Below, in pieces: positions 26,907 to 36,500 of a DNA stretch of 49,869 nucleotides (position 1 is its first letter; each line of letters begins with the position of its first letter). The position numbers and the translations under genes are program-made. Location: the NCBI GenBank assembly GCA_020247305.1, contig JADCJE010000007.1, positions 1 through 49,869 on the forward strand. Reading direction: 5' to 3'. This DNA comes from Phycisphaerales bacterium. Lineage in GTDB: Bacteria; Planctomycetota; UBA1135; UBA2386. A model generated the notes under the pieces. That model saw only the letters and a program-made list of their open reading frames with translations. It made no database searches and had not been told where the DNA came from.

Positions 26907-27941
26907 TCAGCTCCAGCGGTTGCGCGCGATCGCCGCCAGCACCTGCTCGGCCGCAGCCACCGCGGCGACGCCGTCCTCGCCGCTGACGACCGGCCGGGCG
27001 CGCTCGCGCACGCAGCGCAGGAAGTCGGCGAGTTCCTCCTGCAGCGGGTTGCCGCTGTCGAGCACGAGGTTCTCCACCTGCAGCAGGCCGTCGAAGACGA
27101 ACTTCCACAGGTCGCCCATCTGGGCGCGGTCGAGCCGCTCCATGTCGAGCTGCTCGAAGTCCCAGCCCGGGGCCTTCTTGACCAGCATTCCCTGCGAGGT
27201 CTGGAAGTCGAGGCTGGCGTAGCCCTGCTTGCCGAACACGCGCATCTTGCGCAGCGGCTTCAGCGCCACGCGGTTGGCGGTCAGGTGCGCGACCGCGCCG
27301 TTCTCGAACTTGATGATCGCCGACGCCATGTCCTCGGCCGGCGTGAACACCGCGCCGCCGAACGCCTCCACCGAGCGGATCGGACTCTTCACCAGCGCGA
27401 GCACGAGGTCGAGGTCGTGGATCATCAGGTCGAGCACGACGCCGATGTCCGTGCTGCGGAAGCTGAACGGCGCGAGCCGGTGCGACTCGATGTAGCGCGC
27501 GCTCTCGCCGATCGCGGCGATGCCGCGCAGCGCCGGGTTGAAGCGCTCGACGTGGCCGACCTGCAGCACGCGGCCGTGCTCGCGGGCAAGGTCGACGAGC
27601 GCCTGGCCGTCGGCGGCGGTGCGCGCGATCGGCTTCTCGACCAGCACGTCGACGCCATTGCGCAGGAAGTCGCTGGCGACCTCGCGGTGCAGCTTCGTCG
27701 GCACCACGACCGAGACGGCGTCGACCCGGCCGATCAGCTCGCGGTGGTCGGCGAACGCCGGCACGCCCCACGTCGCGGTCGCGTGCGCGCGCGCCGCCTC
27801 GCTCGGATCGGCGACCGCGACGAGTTCGCAGTCGAGGCCCTTGAGCAGGCGCGCATGGTGCTTGCCGAGGTGGCCGACGCCGACGACGCCGATGCGCGCC
27901 TTGCGGCCGTCGGCCGCGGGATTGCCGCCGTCCGCGCTCAC
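26907..27941 (-). CDS. Gfo/Idh/MocA-family oxidoreductase
   Basis: A 344-residue NAD(P)-dependent oxidoreductase. The N-terminal Rossmann fold has IGVVGVGHLGKHHARLL (glycines at about 21-26), followed by the family's EKPIA motif (101-105). The C-terminal half is the alpha/beta substrate domain, with DLMIHDLDLVLAL. The family oxidises or isomerises sugars, often UDP-sugars. Its GTG start overlaps the lpxC-fabZ stop (GTGA), so it should act with lipid A synthesis. One precedent is GnnA-type oxidation of UDP-GlcNAc to make an amide-linked lipid A precursor, but no GnnB-like aminotransferase is seen here. The sugar substrate is inference. Confidence 0.85.
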   Translation of the reverse strand: MSADGGNPAADGRKARIGVVGVGHLGKHHARLLKGLDCELVAVADPSEAARAHATATWGVPAFADHRELIGRVDAVSVVVPTKLHREVASDFLRNGVDVLVEKPIARTAADGQALVDLAREHGRVLQVGHVERFNPALRGIAAIGESARYIESHRLAPFSFRSTDIGVVLDLMIHDLDLVLALVKSPIRSVEAFGGAVFTPAEDMASAIIKFENGAVAHLTANRVALKPLRKMRVFGKQGYASLDFQTSQGMLVKKAPGWDFEQLDMERLDRAQMGDLWKFVFDGLLQVENLVLDSGNPLQEELADFLRCVRERARPVVSGEDGVAAVAAAEQVLAAIARNRWS

Positions 27942-29266
27942 GCGTCGACCAGGGTGAACTTCAGCTCGGCCTCGGAGACGAGCCGGCCGGCGACCTTGCC
28001 GCGGGCGCGCACGTGGCCGACCTGGGGCTTGGCGCGGATCGTCTCGACCTCGATGCGCAGCTGGTCGCCTGGCACCACGGCGCCGCGCAGCTTGACCTTG
28101 TCGATGCTCCAGAGCACCGCCAGCTTGCCGGTGTTCTCCAGCTTGCGCAGCAACAGCACGCCGGCGAGCTGCGCCATCGCCTCCAGCTGCAGCACGCCCG
28201 GCATGATCGGCTGCTCGGGCCAGTGACCCTGGAAGAACGGCTCGTTGATGGTGACGTTCTTGATCGCCACCGCGCGCTGGAAGCCGTCGAGCTCGACGAC
28301 GCGGTCGATCAGCAGGAACGGGTAGCGGTGCGGCAGCAGCTTGAGGATCTGCCGGATGTCGAGGCCGGTGTCGCGCGGCCCCTCGCCCTGCTCCTGCTCG
28401 CGCTCGCGCTCCTCCTGGATGCGCTGCACCAGCGCCATGTTGAGGCCGTGGCCCGAGCGCGTGGCGATGATGTGCGCGTCGAGGTCGAGGCCGGCGTTGG
28501 CGAGGTCGCCGATCAGGTCGAGGATCTTGTGCCGCGCCAGCTCGTCGTCCCAGCGCAGCGTGTTCTCCGCCGGGCCGTCGGGGCCCATCACCAGCGTGTT
28601 CTGCGGCGTCGCGCCCTTGCCGAGCCCGGCGGCGCGCAGCGCCTCGACCTCGTGCGCGAACACGAACGTGCGCGCCGGCGCGATCTCGCGCTCGAAGTTC
28701 TCGGGCGTCAGCTCGAACGCGACGATCTGCTTGGCGCCGGCGCCGTTCTTGGTCGCGTAGTCGAGGTGGTACTCGACCGTCAGCTTGCCGGAACCCGGCA
28801 GCGCCACGATGCTCGCCTGCCCTTCGCGGACGTAGATCGGCTGCTTGACCGAGTACAGCGGCCGCGGCGAGCGGGTCTCGACCGTGCCGGCGTCGCGCAG
28901 CGCGCGCGCGAACTCCAGCGCGCAGCCGTCCAGCCCCGGCACCTCCTCGCCGTCGATCTCCACCAGCGCGTTGTCGACGCCGAGCGCGTACAGCGCGGCG
29001 AGCAGGTGCTCGCAGGTGTAGACCTCGGCGCGCCCGTCCTGGATGCAGGTGCGCCGTTGCCGCGCCTTCATGTTCGCGCCGGTCGCGCGCACGACCGGCT
29101 GCTCGTCGATGTCGGTGCGGACGAAGCTGACGCCGGTGCCGGCCTCCGCCGGCCGGACGACGACCTTGATCTCCTTGCCGGAGTGCAGGCCGACGCCGCG
29201 GTACTCGACCGGCGCCTTGAGCGTCCGCTGCATGCGGCCCGGGGCCGTCGCGCCTGGAGCTGCCAC
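27938..29266 (-). CDS. lpxC-fabZ: Bifunctional LpxC-FabZ (UDP-acyl-GlcNAc deacetylase / hydroxyacyl-ACP dehydratase)
   Basis: 442 residues. Residues ~12-290 are LpxC, the zinc deacetylase committing UDP-3-O-acyl-GlcNAc to lipid A. Zinc ligands lie in YTCEHLLAALYALG and in RHKILDLIGDLA; the SGH motif supplies the catalytic histidine. A Glu-rich linker (REREQEQGEG) leads to FabZ at ~300-442, with the catalytic histidine in LPHRYPFLLIDRV and the hot-dog helix FFQGHWPEQPIMPGVLQLEA. FabZ removes water from 3-hydroxyacyl-ACP and so competes for the same acyl pool. This fusion is known from Bacteroidota, Planctomycetota and relatives. GTG at 29266 (6 nt after the skp stop, G-rich Shine-Dalgarno) is chosen; ATG at 29233 is possible. 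Confidence 0.95.
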   Translation of the reverse strand: MAAPGATAPGRMQRTLKAPVEYRGVGLHSGKEIKVVVRPAEAGTGVSFVRTDIDEQPVVRATGANMKARQRRTCIQDGRAEVYTCEHLLAALYALGVDNALVEIDGEEVPGLDGCALEFARALRDAGTVETRSPRPLYSVKQPIYVREGQASIVALPGSGKLTVEYHLDYATKNGAGAKQIVAFELTPENFEREIAPARTFVFAHEVEALRAAGLGKGATPQNTLVMGPDGPAENTLRWDDELARHKILDLIGDLANAGLDLDAHIIATRSGHGLNMALVQRIQEEREREQEQGEGPRDTGLDIRQILKLLPHRYPFLLIDRVVELDGFQRAVAIKNVTINEPFFQGHWPEQPIMPGVLQLEAMAQLAGVLLLRKLENTGKLAVLWSIDKVKLRGAVVPGDQLRIEVETIRAKPQVGHVRARGKVAGRLVSEAELKFTLVDA

Positions 29267-29272
29267 TCGCGC

Positions 29273-30007
29273 CTAGCCCCCCGCCTTCGGCGCCTTCGGT
29301 GCACTGTCGTTCTTGCCGGCGCCAGCGCCCGGCTTCGCCGCGGCCTCCTGCGCCGCCGGCTTGGCGTCGGGCGCCGGCACCATCAGCGCCTTGATCAGGT
29401 CCTCGGTGAGGTCGAGCTCGGGGGCGGCGTACCAGACCACCTTGCGCTCGAAGGCGACGACGCGGGACTCGACCTCCTTCGCCGCGAGCTTGCCGATCTC
29501 GCCCTGGACGGCGCCGATCTCGGACAGTCGATGCACCATGACGACGCCGCGCGCCTTGGCGACCGGGCCGATCGCGCGCTCGATGTCCTGGTAGACCGCG
29601 AGCATCGCCCGCGCGTTCTCGGACTCGAGGCGGTCGGTCGCCTGCTTGGCGAGGAACTCGCGCTCGCGGATCGCCATCTCGCGACCGAACGTGGCGCTGC
29701 GGCGGTCCTCGGAGTCCTCGGCGGTCGACTCGATCAGGCCGTTGAGCTCGGCGATGCGCTCGCTGAGCTTGCCGATCTGCGCCTTGAACTGGTCCTGCAT
29801 GCGGGCCAGGTCGGTCTTGGCCTTCGCCCACTTGGGGTTCTGTTCGAAAACCCGCATCAGGTCGATCGTGCCGAGCACGGGTGCGGCGGCGGTCTTGGCG
29901 GCGGGCGCGGCGGCGGCCGGAGCGGCGGCGGCCGGAGCGGCCGGGTCCTGGGCAGGCAGCACGGCGGCCGCGAACGCGGCGGCGCAGGTCAACAACAGGT
30001 GCGTCAT
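29273..30007 (-). CDS. skp: OmpH/Skp-family periplasmic chaperone
   Basis: 244 residues. The signal peptide is MTHLLLTCAAAFAAAVLPAQ, followed by an Ala/Pro linker. The OmpH core begins VLGTIDLMRVFEQNPKWAK and runs as a charged amphipathic coiled coil (about 70-180), then a beta segment (ARGVVMVHRLSEIG). Skp trimers hold unfolded outer-membrane proteins in the periplasm. The C-terminus is an Ala/Pro/Lys-rich disordered tail longer than in E. coli. ATG at 30007 gives the signal peptide at the N-terminus; an upstream in-frame ATG at 30067 does not. Only 6 nt separate the stop from the lpxC-fabZ start. Confidence 0.88.
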   Translation of the reverse strand: MTHLLLTCAAAFAAAVLPAQDPAAPAAAAPAAAAPAAKTAAAPVLGTIDLMRVFEQNPKWAKAKTDLARMQDQFKAQIGKLSERIAELNGLIESTAEDSEDRRSATFGREMAIREREFLAKQATDRLESENARAMLAVYQDIERAIGPVAKARGVVMVHRLSEIGAVQGEIGKLAAKEVESRVVAFERKVVWYAAPELDLTEDLIKALMVPAPDAKPAAQEAAAKPGAGAGKNDSAPKAPKAGG

Positions 30008-30097
30008 GGGTGTCAGCGGCCCATACGGGCGCGGCGCACGGTAGCGCGGTCGGCGCGGAAAGGCCACCGCGTAGGGCGCGCGCCGGCACCGCGCCGA

Positions 30098-31264
30098 TCA
30101 GCCGCGCAACGCCTGCCGGATGTCGTCGAGCAGGACGTCGGCGCCTTCGAGTCCGACCGCGATGCGCATCAGGCCGTCGGGAATGCCGGCGCGCTGCCGC
30201 TGGGCCGGCGTCAGCGCCGCGTGCGTGGTGAACGCCGGCAGCGTCGCCAACGATTCGACGCCGCCGAGGCTCGGCGCGCGGGCGATGCGCTGCAGACGGT
30301 CGTAGGCGCGCTTGGCCCCCGGCAGCCCGCCCGGCAATTCGACCGCCAGCACGGCGCCGCCGCCGCGCATCTGGCGGGCGACGAGCGCGCGGTCGGGATG
30401 CGCGGGCAAGCCGGGATAACTGACGTCGAGCAACCGGCCCGCGCGCGCCTCGGCGGCCAACCCTTCGGCCAGTCGCTGCGCCGCCGCTTGCTGCGCCAGC
30501 ACGCGCAGTTCGAGCGTCGGCCACGAGCGCAGCAGCAACCACGCCGGGTCCGGCGCCAGCAGCCCGCCGGTGCGTCGCCGGAAGTGCTCGACGGGACCGA
30601 GCAGTTCGTGGCAACCGGCGACGAAGCCGGCGAGCACGTCGGAATGGCCGCCGTAGAACTTGGTCGCCGAGCAGGCGACGAGGTCGACGCCGAGCGCCAG
30701 CGCCTGCTGCACCGGCGGCGGCGCGAACGTGGCGTCGAACAACGTGCGCGCGCCGGCGGCCTTGGCGAGGCCGGTGATCGCGCCGATGTCGGCGACGCGC
30801 AGCGTCGGGTTGATCGGCGACTCGAACACCACCCACTGCGCCGGCCGCGCCAGCTGCGCCTGCAGGCCGGCGAGGTCGAGCGCCGAGAAACGGTCGACGA
30901 CGACGCCAAAGCGCACGAGGTCGGCGAGCGCGAACGACGACGTGCCGCCGTAGATCTCCTCGGCGAGCAGCACGCGGTCGCCGGGCTTGAGGTGCGCCAG
31001 CAACGCGCCGCTGATCGCCGCCATGCCGCTCGCGAACGACACCGCGCCGTCGGCGCCCTCGTGCGCGGCGACGAGCGACTCCCACGCGCGGGCGTTGGCG
31101 TGGCCCAGGCGCTGGTAGAACTCACCCGGACGCTCGCCGGCCCCGAGCGCGCGCAGCGTCTCGGCGTCAGGCTGACCGGCGGTCGTGCTGCGCACCAGCG
31201 GCGGCGACAGCGGACCGAGCAGCGGGCCGTGGCCGTGCGGGACGCCGTAGAGGGGTTCGCTCAT
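30098..31264 (-). CDS. Cystathionine gamma-synthase/lyase-family PLP enzyme
   Basis: A 388-residue fold-type I PLP enzyme of the Cys/Met metabolism family (cystathionine gamma-synthase, gamma-lyase, methionine gamma-lyase). The PLP lysine is in ACSATKFYGGHSD (Lys202). The phosphate-binding and substrate motifs ASGMAAISGALLA and YGGTSSFALADL are present, as is the C-terminal APSLGGVESLATLP. The usual DNTF of the cofactor aspartate strand is DATF here. The reaction within the family cannot be fixed. It is first in a minus run with skp and lpxC-fabZ (gap 90 bp) and divergent from the JAMM protease gene 131 bp away. Confidence 0.85.
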   Translation of the reverse strand: MSEPLYGVPHGHGPLLGPLSPPLVRSTTAGQPDAETLRALGAGERPGEFYQRLGHANARAWESLVAAHEGADGAVSFASGMAAISGALLAHLKPGDRVLLAEEIYGGTSSFALADLVRFGVVVDRFSALDLAGLQAQLARPAQWVVFESPINPTLRVADIGAITGLAKAAGARTLFDATFAPPPVQQALALGVDLVACSATKFYGGHSDVLAGFVAGCHELLGPVEHFRRRTGGLLAPDPAWLLLRSWPTLELRVLAQQAAAQRLAEGLAAEARAGRLLDVSYPGLPAHPDRALVARQMRGGGAVLAVELPGGLPGAKRAYDRLQRIARAPSLGGVESLATLPAFTTHAALTPAQRQRAGIPDGLMRIAVGLEGADVLLDDIRQALRG

Positions 31265-31395
31265 CGCCGCATCATGGTGCCGCGGCGCAGCGTGCGCGAG
31301 GGCGCAACACCGCCTGCCGGTGCGACCCCGGCGGCACGGGCGCGACCAAGGCGTCGCCGTGAGCATTGCGTCGACCGCCGGGCTAACCTCGCGCC

Positions 31396-31827
31396 ATGCC
31401 CGAGACTGCGCTGTTCCCCGAAGCCGTCGTCGCGGCGCTGCGGCGCGCGCTGCACGCCGCAGCGCCGCGCGAGTTCGTCGGCCTGCTCGGCGGCAGCGGC
31501 GACGGCGCCAAATGGACGGTCGACGCCTTCCTCCCGCTGCCGAACGCCGCCCGCGGCGTGGACGCGTTCGCCGTGGCGCCGGCCGCGTTCGCCGCCGCCG
31601 AGGCGGAACTGCGGGCGCAGGGGCGCCGCTGGCTCGGCTTCGCGCACGGCCATCCGACGGCGCCGGCAGTGCCGTCGCAGCGCGACGTCGCCGCCTTCTG
31701 GCCGGGCTGCCTGCAGGCGATCGTCGGCCCGTGCGATTCCGGCGCGGCCCTGCGCTGCTACTGGCGCGACGGCGCGGCAGTCCGCGAAGTGGCCGTGCGC
31801 GCGGCGCGCGGCGAGGCCGTGGCATGA
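31396..31827 (+). CDS. JAMM/MPN+ metalloprotease (Mov34/RadC-like fold)
   Basis: A 143-residue single-domain protein with a complete JAMM zinc motif. Glu26 lies in REFVGLLGG; His84 and His86 are in GFAHGHPTAP, followed after seven residues by Ser94-x-x-Asp97 (PSQRD). Prokaryotic proteins of this size remove adducts from the C-terminal Gly-Gly of ubiquitin-like sulphur carriers (the Mec type), usually in sulphur or cofactor pathways. Its stop overlaps the acpS start (ATGA). The divergent neighbour is a transsulfuration-type enzyme, which fits sulphur metabolism. A fused MoaD-MoaE that would need cleavage lies 22 kb away. The actual substrate is unknown. Confidence 0.85.
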   Translation: MPETALFPEAVVAALRRALHAAAPREFVGLLGGSGDGAKWTVDAFLPLPNAARGVDAFAVAPAAFAAAEAELRAQGRRWLGFAHGHPTAPAVPSQRDVAAFWPGCLQAIVGPCDSGAALRCYWRDGAAVREVAVRAARGEAVA

Positions 31828-32207
31828 TCGTCGCCGTCGGCGTCGACAGCGTCGCCATCGCGCGGCTCGCCGACCTGCTCGACGCGCAGGGCGATCGCCT
31901 GTGGCAGCGCCTGTGCACCGACGAGGAGGCGCGGTACTGCCGCAGCCGCGCGCGCCCGGCAGAATCGCTGGCGGCGCGCTTCGCCGCCAAGGAAGCGGCG
32001 ATGAAGTGCCTGGGCACCGGATGGTCGGCGGGAGTCGGCTTCCGCGACATCGAGGTGACGCGCCGCGACGACGGCGCCGTCGGCATGCGGCTCGCGGGCG
32101 CCGCCGCCGCGCGCGCCACGGCGCTCGGCGTCGTCCGCTGGCACGTCAGCCTCACGCACACGGACGACGTCGCGACGGCATTCGTCGTCGCCGAAGGTCG
32201 CGCGTGA
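31824..32207 (+). CDS. acpS: Holo-[acyl-carrier-protein] synthase
   Basis: A 127-residue AcpS-type phosphopantetheinyl transferase that moves 4'-phosphopantetheine from CoA to apo-ACP. Visible motifs are IVAVGVDSVAIARLADLL (the metal-binding aspartate), ARFAAKEAAMKCLGTG (the catalytic Glu and Lys), and the C-terminal WHVSLTHTDDVATAFVVAEG. The length is normal. The ATG overlaps the stop of the JAMM protease gene (ATGA), so the two are translated together. The GT4 gene follows 43 bp later. Confidence 0.93.
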   Translation: MIVAVGVDSVAIARLADLLDAQGDRLWQRLCTDEEARYCRSRARPAESLAARFAAKEAAMKCLGTGWSAGVGFRDIEVTRRDDGAVGMRLAGAAAARATALGVVRWHVSLTHTDDVATAFVVAEGRA

Positions 32208-32250
32208 CGGCTGCGCCAGCGCATGGCACGATGGCCCGAGCGCCCGCCGC

Positions 32251-33468
32251 ATGAGCCAGCCCCTGCGCATCGCCTTCGTCACGCCAGCCTGGCCGGCCAG
32301 CCGCACGCAGAGCGGCATCGCGACGTACGTCGAGGCGATGCGGCGCGGACTCACCGGACTCGGCGTCGCCAGCGCGGCGATCGCCTGGATCTACGACGGC
32401 GGCGGCGACCCCGAAGTCGCGGCGCACGCGCGCGGGCGCGCGCTGCCGTGGTTGCTGCGCCTGCGCTCGGCGGTGCTCGCCCGGCTGCCAGGCGGCCGCG
32501 GGCTCGACACGGTGGTCGCTGACGGCATCGCCGAGGCGGCGCGCGGGCTCGCCCGCCGTGCGCCGTTCACGGCCATCGAGATCGAGGAGTCGTTCGGCAT
32601 CCCGGCGCTGCTGGCCACGCGCGCCGTGGCGCCGGTGGTCGTGCGCCTCCACGGACCGTGGTTCCTGACCGGCGCAGCGAGCGGCGCTGGCGGCGAAGCC
32701 AGCTTCGCGCGTCGCGTCGCCAACGAGTGGCGCGGCATGCAGCGCGCCGCGGCCGTCATCGCGCCGACGCGCGCGCTGCTCGCCGCCGTCGAACAGCACT
32801 ACGGCGCGCCGCTGCCGCATGCGGTCGTGCTGCCCAACCCCGGCCCGCCGGCGCCGCCGACGCCGCCGTGGCGTCCCGACGGCGGTCGCCGCATCGTCCA
32901 CGTCGGCCGCTTCGAGCGCCTCAAGGGCAGCGACATCGTGCTCGCCGCCTTCGCCGAACTCGCCCGGCGCGATCCGGAGGTCGTGCTCGACCTCGTCGGT
33001 CCCGACCACGGCATGCGCGCCGCCGATGGCAGCAGCGCCGACTTCCCGCGCTACCTCGCCGGCCTCGGCCTCGACGGCGCCGTCGCGCGCCGCATCCGCT
33101 GGCACGGTCCGCTGCCGCCCGCTGCGGTCGCGGACGTGCGCCGCGGGGCCAGCCTCGCGGTCGTCGCCTCGCGCTACGAGACGTTCCCGATGACCGTGCT
33201 CGAAGCGATGGCCGACGGCTGCCCGATCGTGGCGACGCGCGTCGGCGGCATCCCGGAGATGGTCGACGACGGCGTCGAGGCCAGCCTCGTGCCGGCGGGC
33301 GACGCGCCAGCACTCGCCGCCGCGTGGGCTCGCCTGCTCGCTGCGCCGGCCGCCGCCGCGGCGCTCGGCGCGGCGGCGCGCGCCCGCTTCGACACGCAGT
33401 TCGCCGCCGCGTCGGTGGCCCGGCGCGTCGCCGACTTCTACGCCGCGCGCTTCGCCGCCGGTCGCTGA
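32251..33468 (+). CDS. GT4-family glycosyltransferase
   Basis: A 405-residue GT-B glycosyltransferase. The N-terminal acceptor domain begins LRIAFVTPAWPASRTQSGIATYV, with a Gly-rich loop. The C-terminal donor domain has RRIVHVGRFERLKGSDIVL and the E-x7-E motif ETFPMTVLEAMADG, followed by CPIVATRVGGIPEMV. GT4 enzymes transfer sugars from nucleotide donors with retention of configuration, typically to lipopolysaccharide, exopolysaccharide or glycolipids. The acceptor here is unknown. It is the last gene of a plus run with the JAMM protease and acpS, and convergent with the kinase gene 68 bp away. Confidence 0.88.
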   Translation: MSQPLRIAFVTPAWPASRTQSGIATYVEAMRRGLTGLGVASAAIAWIYDGGGDPEVAAHARGRALPWLLRLRSAVLARLPGGRGLDTVVADGIAEAARGLARRAPFTAIEIEESFGIPALLATRAVAPVVVRLHGPWFLTGAASGAGGEASFARRVANEWRGMQRAAAVIAPTRALLAAVEQHYGAPLPHAVVLPNPGPPAPPTPPWRPDGGRRIVHVGRFERLKGSDIVLAAFAELARRDPEVVLDLVGPDHGMRAADGSSADFPRYLAGLGLDGAVARRIRWHGPLPPAAVADVRRGASLAVVASRYETFPMTVLEAMADGCPIVATRVGGIPEMVDDGVEASLVPAGDAPALAAAWARLLAAPAAAAALGAAARARFDTQFAAASVARRVADFYAARFAAGR

Positions 33469-33536
33469 CCGCCGCGCGGCAAGGGCGACAAGGCACGGCG
33501 GCCCGTTCGCGGGCGGAGCGACGGCCGCGCGGGCGT

Positions 33537-36500
33537 TCAGTCGCTGTCGCCGGTGAAGGCCACGCGCCGCAGCGTCAACGCCTGCAACGGCGCCAGCGCG
33601 AAGTCCGGAACGCGCCGCGGATCGAGCGGCCGCCGTTCGCCGACCAGCAGCGGCGCGTCGTCGCAGCGCACCTCCACCACCGCGGAGGTGCGGGCGGCGT
33701 TGGGCGTAACCTGCAGCGTGAGCCGGTGCGACGCGCCGGGGACGGCGTGCGCGGCGATCGGGCCGAACACGCCGCGCAAGGCGCGACCGATCGCGGCGCG
33801 AACGTCCTCGTCGCGTTCCGGGTCGCCGCGGACCACGGCCGCGTGCACGCCATCGTCCTGGTCGAGGCAGACGACGATGGCGACGCCGCGCAACGCGAGC
33901 ACGTAGCTGCGCGCGCCGACCGTTGCCGGCGGGAACACCACGTCGACACCGGCCGACAGCGCGCCGGCCTGCGCATCGAAGCCGGTGCTGCAGCGCAGCG
34001 TCCGCTGGGCGGCTTCGCGCGGCGCCGACGCCAGGGCCAGCGCGCCGTCCTGCAGGCGCCACGCCGCCGGAGCCTCGACCTGCAACGCGCGCGCATCGAT
34101 GCGCACCTGCGCCGCCAACCGGTCGCCCTGCGCCTGCACGTCGATCGCCGCGCCGGCCGGCGCGGCGGCGGCGAGCGCGCGCAGGCTGCTGCGGCGGCGG
34201 TTGGCGGCGCGCAGGAACTGGCTGACAGCCGCGTATTGCGCCGCCTCAGCGTCGGTGCGGTCCTTCGCGGCGACGAGGCCGCTCACGCGCGCGAGCGCCT
34301 GCTCGAGGCCGTCGGTCGTGCCGTTCGTTCGGGCGGCGTCGAACTGCTGCTGCAACGCCTGGAAGGCGACGAGGCGCGCGGCGGCTTCGTCGGGCCGCGC
34401 GGCGCGCACGCGCGCGAGCGTCGGGGCGACCTCCTCGACCAACGCGCGTTCGTCGGCGTCGGCGAGGGCGGGCAGCACGCGGGCGAAGCCGTCGAGGTCG
34501 CCGCCCGCGAGCCGCCACGCGGCCGCGCCGACGGCCACGTCGTCCGCGCCCGCGACCGCCGCTGGCGGCAGTTGCGCGAGCAGGTCCGCCGGCGGCAGCG
34601 AGGCCATCGCCACGGCCGTCGGGCTGCCGTCGTCACCGACGACGGCGAGTCGCCACGCGTCCTGGCCGCCGCGCGTCGGTTCCGCGCGCAGCGTCCGCGC
34701 CGGCGCGCCGGCGCCGCCCGGCAGCGCCACGACCGGAACCGGCAGCGCGCCGATGCGACCGGCGAGCGCCTGCTCGCAGGCCAGCGCAGCCTGCAGCACG
34801 CGGCGATGCGCCGCCCACGCGCCGGCCGCCGCCGGCTCGGCCGGCGACTCGTCGCCCACGATCGCCAGCGCCGGGCGCACGCCGACGCGGAGCGCGACGC
34901 TCCACGCGAGCTCCCAGCGCGCCCGGCTGCGCCCCGCCCGCTGCAGCGCCGCGGCGAGCGAGGCTTCGCGCTCGGCCGCGGCCAGCCGTTCTTCGGCCTG
35001 CCGCCACGGCGAACGACCCGGCCGGAAGCGCTCCGCCGGCGGCCAGCGGCGCGCCAACTCGACGCGCGTGCGCGCGAGCTCCGCCAGCGCGATGTCAGCG
35101 GCGCGTATCTCGCTCACGAACTCCTCGCATGCGGTCGCGGCGGCCGTCGCCTCGGCGAGCAGAGCGGTCGCGACCGCCGCCTCCGCCGGTTCGATCGCGT
35201 CGCGCGCCGTCGCCTGCTGCGCGGCGAGCGCCCGTTCGCGCAAGCCGGTGAGCGTCGCGGCCGCGAGCGCGCCGGCAGCCGGGCGCTGCCCCGCAGAGAG
35301 GAACCGCGCGACCGTGTCGCGCAGCGCCGCGTCGGCGGCACGGAAGTCGTCGCGGGCGCAGGCGTCGGCGACGGCTTCGGCGACCGGCCCGGCGAGGAAG
35401 CCGTCGAAGGCGGCGAGCAGGCCTGCGTCGCGCGCAGCGAGACGGGCGTCGATCGCGTCGGCGACGGCCGCGAGCCGCGGCGTCGGCGCGGGCGCGGACG
35501 CCGCCGCGAGGTCGCACCCGGTGGCGGCGAGAACGGCGGGGTGGAATCGCTCGCGCAGCACGCGTTCGCGCGCCGGCCACGCGTCCGGGTCGTCGATCCA
35601 TCCCGACGACGACGCCAGTCCGGTGGCGAGGAAGTCGCCGGCGGCGGCGTCGATCGCGGCGGCCAACGCGCGCGCCGCGTCGGCGCGACGCTCCGCCAGC
35701 GCGGCGGCCGCCTCGGGTGGCGCGTCCTGCCGCCCAGCGAGGCGCTGCAGCCGCGCCGCCGGCGTCGACTGGGCCGCGAGTTCACGATCGACCGCGGCCA
35801 AGAACTCGGCCGCGGCCGAGGTCGCCGGACGGGAGTGGGCGACGGCGAGGCCGGCCGCGCCGGCCGCGACGAGCAACACGGCGACCAGCAGCCAGCCGCG
35901 CACCGGCGCGCGCACCGGCTCGCCTTCGTCGCGCGCCAACTGCGCGGCGCTCGCGTGCGGCGCCTCGGCGCGATCGATGCGATCGAGGTCGTCGAGCAGT
36001 TCGCGCGGCGTCTGGTACCGCCGACCGGGGTCCTTCGCCAGCAGCTTGCGGATCACGAGCGCCATGCCCTCGGACAGCGCCGGGTTGATCGCCTGCGGCG
36101 CAACCGGCGGTTCGTCGAGCACGTGCATCAAGACCTCGGCCAGCGTCGCGCCCTGGAACGGCGGCACGCCGGTGGCCATGTGATAGAGCGTCGCCCCCAG
36201 CGAGTAGAGGTCGCTGCGCACGTCGGCCGAGCCCGGATCGCGCGCCTGCTCGGGCGAGATGTAGTAGGGCGTGCCGATCGTCGCGCCGTCGCGCGTCAGC
36301 GTGGCGTCGGTCGGTCCCTTGGCGAGCCCGAGGTCGGTCAGCTTGAGATCGCCGTTGGCGTCGACGAGCAGGTTGCCGGGCTTGATGTCGCGGTGGATGA
36401 CGCCGCGCTGCCACGCGTGGTCGAGCGCGAGCGCGGCCTGCCGGGCGACGCGGCGCACGTGCTCCTCGGCGAACATGCCCCATTCGGCGAGCAGGCCGCG

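Noticed and set aside
28013-32254. Plus-strand open frame of over 1400 codons opposite the lpxC/skp cluster
   Set aside because: It is antisense to well-recognised genes, has low-complexity composition and no motif. GC-rich codon bias creates such antisense frames.
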